Position numbers and translations under genes: made by a program. The notes beneath the pieces are model-generated. The model worked only from the letters and a program-made list of their open reading frames with translations. It had not been told where the DNA came from and did not search any database. Source: a virus. From it: DNA of 64,000 nt. Below, in pieces: positions 50,201 through 58,765 of this stretch. Position 1 is the stretch's first letter. Each line of letters starts with the position of its first letter. Location: the IMG/VR virus record IMGVR_UViG_3300032334_002567, positions 248,001 through 312,000 of that record; one strand, given 5' to 3'.

Positions 50201-50623
50201 ATGGCTAATCCTTACCACCATGCACTTTCTAGCGTCAAGAAGTGGGGCGGCACCACCACTGATTATCAAGCCATTCACGATTGGTTTGATGAATCCAAGA
50301 TGATGTATGCTAATTTTCGGCATCGTGCTTTGCGGCATCATGCCGAGGGCATTTTTATGTGTGAAAAGTTTTTTGGTCACACCATCACCAATAGCGATGG
50401 ACGTGTAATTCCTGTTCGTTGGGTTGGAGAACAGCACGTCAAAGAAGATTGCGGTTTTATTCCGTCTATTCAAGATTGGTTCCAGCATATCCAGCCGCAG
50501 CGTTGGATGGGCGAACCTCCGGTCAAGCTGGAGAAGGAACTGGATAAGATGGAGAACGCAGATAACGCTAGTTGGTCAGAGCATTTGGATAAGAAGTTTG
50601 GCAACAGTCCAGAGCGACTTTGA
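50201..50623 (+). CDS. DUF6915-like protein
   Basis: A 140-residue protein with ANPYHHALSSVKKWGGTTTD, IHDWFDESK, FRHRALRHHAEGIFMCEKFF and VIPVRWVGEQHVKEDCG, matching a family I recall as DUF6915. Many His residues suggest metal binding, perhaps an enzyme. Role unknown. Confidence 0.82.
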   Translation: MANPYHHALSSVKKWGGTTTDYQAIHDWFDESKMMYANFRHRALRHHAEGIFMCEKFFGHTITNSDGRVIPVRWVGEQHVKEDCGFIPSIQDWFQHIQPQRWMGEPPVKLEKELDKMENADNASWSEHLDKKFGNSPERL

Positions 50624-50657
50624 TAAGATAGGTAGTTTAGGTAAAATAATTGTACCC

Positions 50658-50685
50658 TAGACAACTACCTTTATCGTGGTATACT
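50658..50685 (+). promoter_or_regulatory. sigma70-like promoter between two TTGTACCCTA motifs
   Basis: TAGACA (50658-50663), 16 bases, TATACT (50680-50685) with TGG before it. The -35 box overlaps the motif at 50650; a second motif follows at 50708. The same TGTGGTATA core is used at 27391, 29553 and 31327. Confidence 0.6.
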
Positions 50686-50753
50686 AGGCACCGGGGCCAA
50701 TTCTAAATTGTACCCTATGAATACGTTGATCTCACTAAACGAAAGGTTCCTTT

Positions 50754-51023
50754 ATGAAGATTACTGCACGGGACGTTGCTGAACATCTTGGTTGCGATTA
50801 TGTTGTAGCATCCGGCCTTCTAACTGTTCTTGTTGAAAAGGGTATCGTCAAACACGCTGAGAATCGTAAGCACTCTAGTGGTAAGGGAAAGCCGACTCGG
50901 GTTTTTGAAGTTGACCGTGTTATTCAAATTGAATTAGCACCAGCACCACCCGCTGTTGCTACTGAAACGACCGAAACACCGGCAGTTGATTCTGTGGCTG
51001 AACCCGCTGCGGAAGCTGCCTGA
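50754..51023 (+). CDS. winged-helix DNA-binding protein, 89 aa
   Basis: KITARDVAEHLGCDYVVASG ... LLTVLVEKGIVKHAENRKHS is a helix-turn-helix with wing, and the tail is Ala/Pro/Glu-rich. Probably a small transcription regulator. GAAAGG upstream. Confidence 0.75.
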   Translation: MKITARDVAEHLGCDYVVASGLLTVLVEKGIVKHAENRKHSSGKGKPTRVFEVDRVIQIELAPAPPAVATETTETPAVDSVAEPAAEAA

Positions 51024-51265
51024 CAATAATTAGACCATTTCTAGCGGTGCGTGATTGAATGCAAGGAGCGACAGCTGCGCAAACCTTGTGGCAGTCCTAA
51101 ACGTGAATCTGTCTCCGGGGATCTGAGATTCCCGTCACGGGTTCGTTGGGTAAAAAAGATGCTTTATGGGTGTCTGGCCGATTTTATCCAACCACCGCTA
51201 GAATGGTCTCTCGATTTTATTTGTACCCTATAAAGTTGTAATAAATAACTCCCAAGGAATAAAAA
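51024..51265. other. spacer before the ligase gene
   Basis: A 60-codon GTG-start frame (51051) covers it but lacks a ribosome binding site and runs through the motif; I do not call it. GGGGATCT-G-AGATTCCC near 51117 is an imperfect palindrome. Confidence 0.4.
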
Positions 51266-52402
51266 ATGGCTGCTACGGCTACTGTGGTTGATTCCGCTAG
51301 TCTTTATTTCCGTGAGGGTACGAGCGATAAGGTTTATCATGCTACCCTTGAGGACGCTGGTTCCGGTTATGTCGTGAACTTCTCTTATGGTCGCCGGGGA
51401 AGCACTCTCAAGACTGGTTCCAAGACGGCCCGCCCTGTTTCTATGGCAGAGGCTAGGAAGGTCTTTGATCGGCTTGTTGCCGAAAAGACTGGCAAGGGCT
51501 ACCAGTATATGACTTCTTCTAGTCACGGTACTCCCGGTGGAGTTGCTGCCTCTAATCGTCATATCCCCACCGTTGTGCAGACCGCTCCTGCTGTTAGCCA
51601 GTGCGTTCTTCTCAACCCCATCAACCCGGATCACATTGAAACCTATTTGCGGGGAGATGAGTGGGTTGCCCAGCCCAAGTTGGACGGCGTTCGCTTTATG
51701 CTTCGTAATGAAAGCGGAGGCATCACAGCTATCAACCGCAAGGGTGGATCAGTGGCAGTTCCCAATGAAATTATTGAATGTATCGAAGCTGCGAGTTCCT
51801 ACTACGAGGAAGGTCTGCCTGACTTCTTTATCGACGGCGAGTTGATCGGTAGCACCTACTACGTTTTCGATATTCTTGAGCATGAAGGCGACAAGATTAC
51901 CGGACTGAATGTGGTGAACCGAATGGAGATTCTTCGGACTCTGTTCGATGATCTGGAATCGGACAATTTGAAGCTGGTGGATATTGTCGAAGGTAGGGAA
52001 AATAAGACGAAGCTCTATGTGCAGCTTCAAAGAGATAAGAAGGAAGGGGTTGTTTTCAAGTATAGGGAAGCGGCTTATACGACTGGTCGCCCTGCCAGCG
52101 GTGGCAACTACATGAAGCACAAGTTTTATGACACCGCTAGTTGCATCGTTTCAATGACGAATGGAACCAAGCGTAGTGTTGCTTTGAAGGTTCTTGAAAA
52201 AGGCATGAATGTTGCGATTGGGAACGTCACCATTCCGGCGAACCACCCGATCCCAAGTATGGGCGATATTGTGGAAATCAAGTATCTCTATGCCTATAAG
52301 AACGGCTCTCTTTACCAGCCGATCTATTTGGGAAAGAGAACTGATCTGACTTATTCGGACTGCAAGTACGATCAACTCAAGTTCAAGTCAGAAGATGACT
52401 GA
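51266..52402 (+). CDS. ATP-dependent DNA ligase with N-terminal WGR domain
   Basis: A 378-residue fusion. Residues 1-80 are a WGR domain (SLYFREGTSDKVYHATLEDA ... VNFSYGRRGSTLKTGSK), found in PARP1 and in DNA-damage proteins. Residues 110-375 are a ligase core: motif I PKLDGVR with catalytic Lys138, motif III FFIDGEL..., motif IV EGVVFKYREA, motif V MKHKFY. It seals nicks in DNA; the WGR part probably binds DNA ends or breaks. Motif at 51221 upstream. Confidence 0.9.
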   Translation: MAATATVVDSASLYFREGTSDKVYHATLEDAGSGYVVNFSYGRRGSTLKTGSKTARPVSMAEARKVFDRLVAEKTGKGYQYMTSSSHGTPGGVAASNRHIPTVVQTAPAVSQCVLLNPINPDHIETYLRGDEWVAQPKLDGVRFMLRNESGGITAINRKGGSVAVPNEIIECIEAASSYYEEGLPDFFIDGELIGSTYYVFDILEHEGDKITGLNVVNRMEILRTLFDDLESDNLKLVDIVEGRENKTKLYVQLQRDKKEGVVFKYREAAYTTGRPASGGNYMKHKFYDTASCIVSMTNGTKRSVALKVLEKGMNVAIGNVTIPANHPIPSMGDIVEIKYLYAYKNGSLYQPIYLGKRTDLTYSDCKYDQLKFKSEDD

Positions 52403-52439
52403 AAATAATTGTACCCTAATTTCAACATGGAGGGTCACT

Positions 52440-52571
52440 ATGGCCGACGCTGAAAACAAGTACGAAGATTACGCTGAGTTCACTGACAAGCCAGAGTACG
52501 CTTGGAGCAATTTGCCTAAGATTGAACTTACCCCTGTGTCTAAAAAGAGAGAGGTGGTTGTTGAGTCGTGA
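52440..52571 (+). CDS. small acidic protein, 43 aa
   Basis: TGGAGGGTCACT before the ATG, 21 bases after the motif at 52409. Starts ADAENKYEDYAEFTDKPEYA. Unknown role. Confidence 0.65.
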   Translation: MADAENKYEDYAEFTDKPEYAWSNLPKIELTPVSKKREVVVES

Positions 52572-52698
52572 CGTAATCCCGTTCCCAACATGGGAACCAA
52601 TGATTATTCGTGGCCCGTGGTTCCCGAAGCCAGATTTGAAGATTTTTTCTGAGCCTGAGGAACAGAATTGTACCCTACAAGATCAGTCTAATTCCTAA
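52561..52698 (+). CDS. possible small protein overlapping the previous stop, 45 aa
   Basis: A TTG-start frame (or ATG 52600) that reads SRDVIPFPTWEPMIIRGPWF and on through the motif at 52668 (NCTLQ). Pro/Trp-rich, protein-like, but start support is weak. Confidence 0.4.
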   Translation: MSRDVIPFPTWEPMIIRGPWFPKPDLKIFSEPEEQNCTLQDQSNS

Positions 52699-52711
52699 CT
52701 TGGAGATAACG

Positions 52712-53317
52712 ATGGACGCTGCAACTTTTGACAAGCTGACTCGGGGTGACGAATACCAGACTTTCTTTGCTCTTATGGAGTCTCTTGGCTATAAAAAGGT
52801 TCATGTGAACTACAGTGGTGGTGGTGATAGTGGTGGTACTGACAGTATTGACTTTTTGCCAGTTCCTAAAGACAAAAACAAGGACGAGAAGTACGATATT
52901 CAGCGACGTATTTCAGAGCATTTTGAGGAGTTTCTTTCCAATCCCATCTACAGCCGTCACGGCAGCTTTGCAGACGGTGGTGGCTATAGCGTCGATGGCG
53001 TGGTTGTTTGGGACATTCCCAACAAAGCAGTGACCATTGAAGGCACTGAGCATAATTGGGGATACAACGACAGCGAGGAAGATGATGAAGAGGAAGTTTG
53101 TGAAGATACGGGGTTTGAAGAGCCTGTCTATTCTTTTGACGAAGGCAGTCCCGATCATGCTCGTAGCTTTGAAGTTCTTTGCTTTTATGTTCGTAATATC
53201 TTGAAGAAGAAGTTGCCCGAGGTTCTCCATAATCGGGTTCTTGCCGCTATCATTGAGGGCGATGAGAGTGCTAAGGATTACGTTGCTTTCTTGGAAGAAC
53301 AGAAGGAGAAGGTGTAA
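52712..53317 (+). CDS. DUF6878-like protein with YA-family C-terminal cap
   Basis: A 201-residue protein. VHVNYSGGGDSGGTDSIDF matches the gene at 48291. A very acidic linker (DSEEDDEEEVCEDTG) follows near 125, and the C-terminus carries LPEVLHNRVLAAIIEGDESA then KDYVAFLEE, the cap of the YA-repeat proteins. This is a natural fusion that links two families. ATG 52712 with TTGGAG upstream. Confidence 0.75.
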   Translation: MDAATFDKLTRGDEYQTFFALMESLGYKKVHVNYSGGGDSGGTDSIDFLPVPKDKNKDEKYDIQRRISEHFEEFLSNPIYSRHGSFADGGGYSVDGVVVWDIPNKAVTIEGTEHNWGYNDSEEDDEEEVCEDTGFEEPVYSFDEGSPDHARSFEVLCFYVRNILKKKLPEVLHNRVLAAIIEGDESAKDYVAFLEEQKEKV

Positions 53318-53667
53318 TGGGATTTCTTACTACTCTGACTTTTTATAACGACGGAGTTCATCTTCTTACGGAACACGCAGAGGACTTTTCCAAGCGTGTG
53401 CATGAAGTTGCAACAAGTTTCAATCACACCCCGGTAGAGATTCCATTGGGGAGTTTTGCTAATTTTGCAAAAGTCCAACGGAGCCGCCATGCAGATGACA
53501 ACACGGTTTATGTCCATTGTGGCAATACCGTTTGTGAAATGAATTGCAATTCAGAAGAAACGAAACGGATTATGAAACAAAATCCTGCTTTCTTTGCTAA
53601 AATGCTGGAAGAAATGAAAAAGCAGGTCGAGATTTTGGAAGGAATGAAGAATGGAAATGTTCGATAG
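53317..53667 (+). CDS. hypothetical protein, 116 aa
   Basis: Starts on the last base of the previous stop (TAATGG). Pattern GFLTTLTFYNDGVHLLTEHA with a helical end. A phage-common family of unknown role. Confidence 0.7.
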   Translation: MGFLTTLTFYNDGVHLLTEHAEDFSKRVHEVATSFNHTPVEIPLGSFANFAKVQRSRHADDNTVYVHCGNTVCEMNCNSEETKRIMKQNPAFFAKMLEEMKKQVEILEGMKNGNVR

Positions 53668-53839
53668 AGCGTTATCGCAGATTATCCTAAAGCAACGAGG
53701 CCAAAATCAAAAATTGGTCACTGAGCTATTGGATAAGATTTCTGAGGAGAGCAAAGAACGTCTTCATCGTATTATTCAAGACTTAGAATCAGATTTGGCA
53801 GTTGCAAAAAGAAAAGCAAGATTGCCTTGGATTCGATAG
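53651..53839 (+). CDS. small coiled-coil-like protein, 62 aa
   Basis: Overlaps the previous gene by 17 bases. Helical heptads (LVTELLDKISEESKERLHRI) and a basic end. AGGAATGAAGAATGG gives a weak ribosome binding site. Confidence 0.6.
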   Translation: MEMFDRALSQIILKQRGQNQKLVTELLDKISEESKERLHRIIQDLESDLAVAKRKARLPWIR

Positions 53840-53840
53840 A

Positions 53841-53869
53841 TTTACAAAAAGTGAATTTTTTTGTAAGAT
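53841..53869 (+). promoter_or_regulatory. sigma70-like promoter
   Basis: TTTACA, 17 bases, TAAGAT, 39 bases before the ATG at 53908; a small AGCC/GGCT hairpin follows. No TTGTACCCTA motif is present for this gene. Confidence 0.5.
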
Positions 53870-53907
53870 AGCCCGGCGAGGCTAAAAAACAGTTGAAAGG
53901 AACTCAA

Positions 53908-54252
53908 ATGAAGAACTCTACAGTTTGCTGGGTTTTGGTTGTTTTTGCTATTTTTCAATTTGCTATTTTTCAAAATTACGAAATCAATCGACTTCATCAA
54001 GAAATCCGTTTGGCACAGCAAGCAAAGCAAATTGACTCCGACCAGATTCGTGATTTGATGTATACTTTGACTAATTCCAAAATGGAACAAGAGTCCATTG
54101 GAAATCGTCAATTTGTCGCTGGCGTTGTTGAAGCTGTGACGAAGCCTGACCATTATTCTGAGATATGGCACAACGGCTACGACCGAGGAACAGCGATTCA
54201 GCAATATGCTGATTCTTTAGATAAAAAGGTCACGCTAACCGGCAATAAATAA
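53908..54252 (+). CDS. membrane-anchored coiled-coil protein, 114 aa
   Basis: One N-terminal span (VCWVLVVFAIFQFAIFQ), then heptads (INRLHQEIRLAQQAKQIDSD) and a C-terminal part. Such architecture fits an envelope protein such as an o- or i-spanin-like or superinfection protein; not shown. GAAAGGAAC upstream. Confidence 0.65.
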   Translation: MKNSTVCWVLVVFAIFQFAIFQNYEINRLHQEIRLAQQAKQIDSDQIRDLMYTLTNSKMEQESIGNRQFVAGVVEAVTKPDHYSEIWHNGYDRGTAIQQYADSLDKKVTLTGNK

Positions 54253-54327
54253 TTTTGGCCGCAATTTTGGCCGCTTATTTTTTGTACCCTATAAGGTTGT
54301 TCTTCTAACTTATACAAGGAATAAATC

Positions 54328-54804
54328 ATGATTCGTGAGCAGTGCCAGATCGGTATGACCGTTTCTTTTGGCCGGGAAAATGGCCAGACTACAACTGGTA
54401 TTATTGAGAAGCTAAATCCCAAGAGTGCCAAGGTTCGTTCTAATGAATCCCGTGGCCGTGCTACCGCTGGAACCATTTGGCGTGTTCCTTATAGCCTTCT
54501 TTCTCCCGCTGGTACGACCGTAGTCCCCCAACCAGCAGCAATTCCCCAAATTACCTATCACCCTTTTCAAGACTATGTTGAGCAGTGTGTTCTGGAAGGT
54601 ATCAACGCTTGTTATAACGCCCTTAGTCCAGAGAACCTGACTTGCGATGGTGAGGCTCCCCTTCATATGGTCAATGCCCGACGCAGTAAGTTGCAACGTC
54701 AACTCCGAGGTCTTTTTCAGGCATTTGGACGAGAAGTTGATGAAATGGAAGCCTTCAACTGGATTCAGCAAAAAGAGGCACAACAGAAAGTGGAAAGAAC
54801 GTAA
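54328..54804 (+). CDS. hypothetical protein with small beta-barrel-like start, 158 aa
   Basis: The first 60 residues (MTVSFGRENGQTTTGIIEKL ... AKVRSNESRGRATAG ... WRVPYSLL) match a short domain I recall from bacterial and phage proteins, possibly nucleic-acid binding. The rest is helical. Motif at 54282. Confidence 0.72.
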   Translation: MIREQCQIGMTVSFGRENGQTTTGIIEKLNPKSAKVRSNESRGRATAGTIWRVPYSLLSPAGTTVVPQPAAIPQITYHPFQDYVEQCVLEGINACYNALSPENLTCDGEAPLHMVNARRSKLQRQLRGLFQAFGREVDEMEAFNWIQQKEAQQKVERT

Positions 54805-54843
54805 AACAAAATGACCCTAATTCCCATGATAAAGGACAATATA

Positions 54844-55386
54844 ATGTTTACCTTTGAAAATGCAGTTCTCTCCAGTAACTCAGTCAAAGAAGAGGGAGTT
54901 TTGATTGTCCCTAATGGCATTAAAGGCTTACACCCTCTTTTTGTTCCAAAAGATAGAGCTGTTCCGTTTTTCCTAAAGCCCAACGAAGGGTATGTTCTTG
55001 AAGATTACTTTAATAGAGATAGTGATGAACTTCATAACATTTTTACAAAATCTTCTAATCTCTTAAGCCTTTGGACAGAGTTAGAGGAGGCAGAGATAGT
55101 TGGTAATGAGTGTTCTATTTGGACTGTTTTAGACATTAATTCTAATATCATTTTAGAAGTGTCTCAAATAAATGGTTATTATGATAATATGCTAGAAGTT
55201 CGTGTCGGAAATGAATCTGCTTTTCACACTTTGATTGCGATTGCTTATGAGCATAACTTTGTTCTTAGCAAAGTTATGTATAATAAATACATTGAGATTA
55301 CTAAAACAGATCTTTTTGAAGAACTAAAGAATCTTGGCGATGATGGCACATACACAGCAAAAGTCGATAAGGCTTTGAATGAATAG
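54844..55386 (+). CDS. hypothetical protein, 180 aa
   Basis: I chose ATG 54844 behind AAAGGAC. Soluble acidic protein without known motifs; starts FTFENAVLSSNSVKEEGVLI. Followed by the second TGAATAG hairpin. Confidence 0.7.
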   Translation: MFTFENAVLSSNSVKEEGVLIVPNGIKGLHPLFVPKDRAVPFFLKPNEGYVLEDYFNRDSDELHNIFTKSSNLLSLWTELEEAEIVGNECSIWTVLDINSNIILEVSQINGYYDNMLEVRVGNESAFHTLIAIAYEHNFVLSKVMYNKYIEITKTDLFEELKNLGDDGTYTAKVDKALNE

Positions 55387-55397
55387 GCGTCAATAAT

Positions 55398-55430
55398 CAC
55401 CGGCTCTAGATGAATAGTCTGGAGCCGGTG
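55398..55430 (+). terminator. hairpin with TGAATAG loop, copy 2
   Basis: CACCGGCTCTAGA/TCTGGAGCCGGTG, loop TGAATAG, tail AAGGGCTTTTCT. Compared with 34747 one C-G pair became T-A and another C-G became T-G, keeping the stem: evidence that the RNA fold matters. Confidence 0.8.
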
Positions 55431-55492
55431 AAGGGCTTTTCTATCCAAACTTCTAATTAAAAATTGTACCCTAAGAGACTAAGGAGCAAACA

Positions 55493-56413
55493 ATGAAATA
55501 TGGTTTGTGTTGCATTAGTCTCGACCTTCAAGAAGTTGAAACCCCTCTAAAGTTTCAAAAGATAACTTATAAGCGTTTCTCTCAATTGCCCCGAGAAGAA
55601 GCTCTTTCTATTCTTGGAGACAGAATCCACAACAACTTGATTGTGACAAATGAAACAATCAAGTATTGCTCTAAGAATGATCTTTGCTACAGGCTTTCTA
55701 GCGATCTCTTTCCGCTAATTACTTATGACACGGCAGGTGTGGATCTTACCGACTTGCCGAACCACGATGATATTCAAGATGCTTTTGATGCAATTGAAAA
55801 CACTATCATCGAAACTAAAGTTAGAATTAGCTGTCACCCGAGTGAATTCAATGTTTTGGCTTCCAGGAACCAGGTAGCTGTCAATAAAACTATTGACGAA
55901 TTGAACTTCTACTCATCTTTTATGGACAGAATTGGATGTCCAGCCAATTACGATTCCCCAATGAATCTCCACATTCACAATAAAGAAGGTGAATATAGCG
56001 AGATTATTGGCCGGTTTTTAGATAATTTTTCTAAGCTCGATGACAATTGCAAAGCTCGATTGGTTATTGAGAACGATGACAAATTAGGATGTTGGTCTGT
56101 GAAAGAACTCGTCGAGGAATTTCATTCAAAGACGAATATCCCAATTACATTCGATTATCTCCATCATAAATGTCATCCAAATGGATTGTCTGAAAGTGAA
56201 GCTTTTTTGCTCTGCTATGACACATGGAAAGACTATAAACCACTTTTTCATTACAGCGAGAGCAGAATCGGCAACAACCCGAGGGCTCATGCAGATTATG
56301 CAGAAAATGTTTTTGAAGTTTATAAAGAGGTGGACGTAGATTTTGAATTGAAAATGAAGGATAAGGCTATTTCAAAATATAAAGAAGCCTACCCTAAAAA
56401 CATTGTACCCTAA
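55493..56413 (+). CDS. uvsE: UV damage endonuclease (UvdE/UvsE family)
   Basis: A 306-residue TIM-barrel protein: YGLCCIS at the start, YRLSSDLFPLITYD near 70, VRISCHPSEFNVLASRNQVA near 120, NLHIHNKEGEY, LVIENDDKLG, ITFDYLHHKCHP, FHYSES. These carry the metal-binding His, Glu and Asp residues of the family. It nicks DNA 5' of UV photoproducts and starts repair independently of UvrABC. The last codons (ATT GTA CCC TAA) are the motif of the next gene. Confidence 0.92.
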   Translation: MKYGLCCISLDLQEVETPLKFQKITYKRFSQLPREEALSILGDRIHNNLIVTNETIKYCSKNDLCYRLSSDLFPLITYDTAGVDLTDLPNHDDIQDAFDAIENTIIETKVRISCHPSEFNVLASRNQVAVNKTIDELNFYSSFMDRIGCPANYDSPMNLHIHNKEGEYSEIIGRFLDNFSKLDDNCKARLVIENDDKLGCWSVKELVEEFHSKTNIPITFDYLHHKCHPNGLSESEAFLLCYDTWKDYKPLFHYSESRIGNNPRAHADYAENVFEVYKEVDVDFELKMKDKAISKYKEAYPKNIVP

Positions 56414-56419
56414 AAGACC

Positions 56420-56662
56420 ATGTTCAAAATTGAAGATTTATGGATTGATTTGTCCCGTGCAAAAGATACGCAGGCACGGGGACTGAGCATGGGGAATCCT
56501 CCCTCTGGCAAAGATTTGGGTTTTAGTTGTGGAATAGGCAAGAATGTTGGTGGATTTTATCACTTAGATGTTTTTGATAGCAGAAAGACATTAGTTCTTT
56601 CGCTATGTCTGACCAAAGATGAGCTTATAAACCTTGTGATCGACGCAGAAAATACCATTTGA
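56420..56662 (+). CDS. hypothetical protein, 80 aa
   Basis: Its ATG is only 7 bases after the motif at 56403, so if that is its promoter the mRNA is nearly leaderless; otherwise it is read from upstream. Has a Gly-rich turn (SMGNPPSGKDLGFSCGIGKN). Unknown. Confidence 0.6.
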   Translation: MFKIEDLWIDLSRAKDTQARGLSMGNPPSGKDLGFSCGIGKNVGGFYHLDVFDSRKTLVLSLCLTKDELINLVIDAENTI

Positions 56663-56669
56663 GGACATA

Positions 56670-57440
56670 ATGGCTAAAACACCTACAAAGAATTATACGA
56701 ATCTTGATGTTCGAGTGAAAGTCTATAATAAGTGCAAAAAAGCTGAGAGACTTATTCTTCATGGTATCCCTTGGCCCCGTTATGCCGCTGATCGGGCTTA
56801 TCAATATGCTCGTTTTGTATTAAAGCATCGGTGGACAGCGGGCGAGAGGGTTATTCTCAAGTGCCCCCGGTCTGCCTATCTTTATGCTCGTCACGTTATT
56901 GGTGGTCGCTGGGAGAAGGCAGAGAAAATTATTGCTACTTCTTCTTATGCTTCTTATCAATATGCAAAGTATGTGTTGAAGGGTCGATTTCTTCGTGCAG
57001 AAAAGTATGCAAAGCAAACAAGAGCTGGCTGGATTGAATATGATGCCTCTAGGTATGCTTTCTATTATGCTAGAGACATTATCAAGGGACGTTGGAAAGA
57101 GGGTGAGAAACATATAGCCGCAGGTGGCGAAGTTGCTTGTCTTTATGCTAAGAACTTTCTGAAAGCACGGTTCAAAATTGCTGAGGACTGCATTATTCAT
57201 AGTGCCGAAAGTGCTGCTGAATATGCTATCTTCGTTTTAGGTAAGCGATGGAAGAATGCAGAAGATAGAATTCTTCGCAATGAGAGAGCTTTGACTAAGT
57301 ATATGGATTTCTTGAAAGGCGAAGATAAGATTGAGATGCACAACAAGATTCTGGCGGAGGTTATAAAGTATCCGAGTAGTTATAGTGCTGCTAAGCAATG
57401 GGTACAGAGTCATCCTGATTTTTCTAGGGACGCTTGTTGA
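56670..57440 (+). CDS. YA-repeat family protein, 256 aa
   Basis: Eight or so repeats: YQYARFVLKHRWTAGERVI, YLYARHVIGGRWEKAEKIIA, YQYAKYVLKGRFLRAEKYA, FYYARDIIKGRWKEGEKHIA, CLYAKNFLKARFKIAEDCII, AEYAIFVLGKRWKNAEDRIL, and a cap variant (EMHNKILAEVIKYPSSY). More basic than the copies at 26-28 kb. GAGGACATA precedes the ATG. Role unknown. Confidence 0.82.
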   Translation: MAKTPTKNYTNLDVRVKVYNKCKKAERLILHGIPWPRYAADRAYQYARFVLKHRWTAGERVILKCPRSAYLYARHVIGGRWEKAEKIIATSSYASYQYAKYVLKGRFLRAEKYAKQTRAGWIEYDASRYAFYYARDIIKGRWKEGEKHIAAGGEVACLYAKNFLKARFKIAEDCIIHSAESAAEYAIFVLGKRWKNAEDRILRNERALTKYMDFLKGEDKIEMHNKILAEVIKYPSSYSAAKQWVQSHPDFSRDAC

Positions 57441-57452
57441 AAGGAATCAAAC

Positions 57453-57638
57453 ATGAAGTTTGCTGCCCTGTATAGATTTGCTTTGGAAAGAGGTTATACT
57501 ATCCACAAGACCAAAGCTTATGTAGAATGGATTCGAAATATAGATGGCACCAAAGGAATGTGTGAAACGTTGCAGGAGGCATATGATGAAATCCACCACG
57601 ATTACGAAGTCCGAAGAAACAAATTCCTTCAAGTATGA
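57453..57638 (+). CDS. small hypothetical protein, 61 aa
   Basis: GAAAGGAATC upstream. Helical (KFAALYRFALERGYTIHKTK). Its end overlaps the next gene by 56 bases in another frame. Confidence 0.6.
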   Translation: MKFAALYRFALERGYTIHKTKAYVEWIRNIDGTKGMCETLQEAYDEIHHDYEVRRNKFLQV

Positions 57639-57825
57639 GGTTGGAGATTTTGTAATTCTGAAAATTGGCGATAAAAGATTTATCAATTGCCAGATTTTAG
57701 AAAGAATAAAAAAAGAAAAGAAATCGTATTACCGGGTTGATTGGACGCTATCAGGTCATCAGCAAATTCTAAATTCAGTTTTTGTTTGTGAAACAGCTAT
57801 AAAGGAGATCATTAATGGAATATAG
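57583..57825 (+). CDS. hypothetical protein, 80 aa
   Basis: ATG 57583 with GCAGGAGGC upstream, inside the previous gene. Reads YEVGDFVILKIGDKRFINCQ, an SH3-like or barrel start. Overlaps the next gene by 11 bases. Confidence 0.65.
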   Translation: MMKSTTITKSEETNSFKYEVGDFVILKIGDKRFINCQILERIKKEKKSYYRVDWTLSGHQQILNSVFVCETAIKEIINGI

Positions 57826-58240
57826 ATACAATGATGGAGGACGAAAAGATACTGGATATAAAGGCAAAACTGGTGATTGCGTTACTCGATCCATTGCTAT
57901 TGCTACAGGGCTGCCCTATCAGCAGGTATACGACGACTTGAATGTTATTGCTGAAAGTGAGCGACCACGAGGAGAGAAAAAGCGTTCAAATGCTAGAACT
58001 GGTGTTCACAAACAAACTATAAAGAAGTATCTTGAGAGTCTTGGTTGGACATGGACACCCACCATGCACGTTGGTTCTGGCTGCAAAGTCCATCTTTGTG
58101 CAGATGAATTGCCGTCTGGTATTCTAATTGTTTCTGTGAGCAAGCATCTTACCGCTGTAATTTATGGTGTTATTCACGACACCCATGATTGCTCTAGGGA
58201 CGGCAAAAGATGTGTGTACGGATACTGGACTAAATCCTAA
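57815..58240 (+). CDS. papain-fold cysteine-peptidase-like protein
   Basis: A 141-residue protein with GDCVTRSIAIATGLPYQQVY (likely nucleophile Cys near residue 23) and a later VSKHLTAVIYGVIHD with His. The order Cys, then His fits a C39- or papain-type fold, and I recall this family from phages and plants' bacteria. Proteolytic activity is inferred, not certain. Confidence 0.68.
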   Translation: MEYRYNDGGRKDTGYKGKTGDCVTRSIAIATGLPYQQVYDDLNVIAESERPRGEKKRSNARTGVHKQTIKKYLESLGWTWTPTMHVGSGCKVHLCADELPSGILIVSVSKHLTAVIYGVIHDTHDCSRDGKRCVYGYWTKS

Positions 58241-58260
58241 TTTTGAAAAAGGAACAATAT

Positions 58261-58476
58261 ATGGAACCACACTATCAGCCTGAAGATGATTTGCTATTGG
58301 TTCAAGAGGAAATGACAACGCCAATAAAATACATGGCAGTTTGTCAAAATGAAGGAAAGAACTTTCCTCTGACATATATTGTTGTTGATGCTACTTGTGA
58401 AGCAGATGCAATTCAGAATATTTTAGAAATGCACCCGAGCTTGAAGGTTCTAAAAGCGTATCCTTCAAAGGGGTAA
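58261..58476 (+). CDS. hypothetical protein, 71 aa
   Basis: AAAAAGGAAC precedes ATG 58261. Alpha/beta composition (YMAVCQNEGKNFPLTYIVVD ... ILEMHPSLKVLKAYPSKG). Unknown role. Confidence 0.62.
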   Translation: MEPHYQPEDDLLLVQEEMTTPIKYMAVCQNEGKNFPLTYIVVDATCEADAIQNILEMHPSLKVLKAYPSKG

Positions 58477-58555
58477 TTAGGCAATATAGGCAATTTGTCT
58501 CTCTAAATAAATTGTACCCTAAAAGTGTGTTGGATCTAAACCCCGGAGCTATAAA

Positions 58556-58765
58556 ATGTCGAATCATACGAAGGATGCAGTGTTCATGCACACAAACACG
58601 GCTATGCAGGCCGCTGTGATCATGATGCAGCTTCCCAGCTTTTCTGAGCTTTCCGATGAGGAAAAGACTAAGCTGATGATGACGATTGCCATAAAGAGCA
58701 CGGATCGTATTATGGCTGTCATTGACCACGATGCCCGTGAAATTCCAGAGCCAAGTCTAAATTAG
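58556..58765 (+). CDS. small Met-rich helical protein, 69 aa
   Basis: Motif at 58512, CCGGAG upstream. Ten or more Met, helical (AMQAAVIMMQLPSFSELSDE). Unknown function. Confidence 0.65.
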   Translation: MSNHTKDAVFMHTNTAMQAAVIMMQLPSFSELSDEEKTKLMMTIAIKSTDRIMAVIDHDAREIPEPSLN

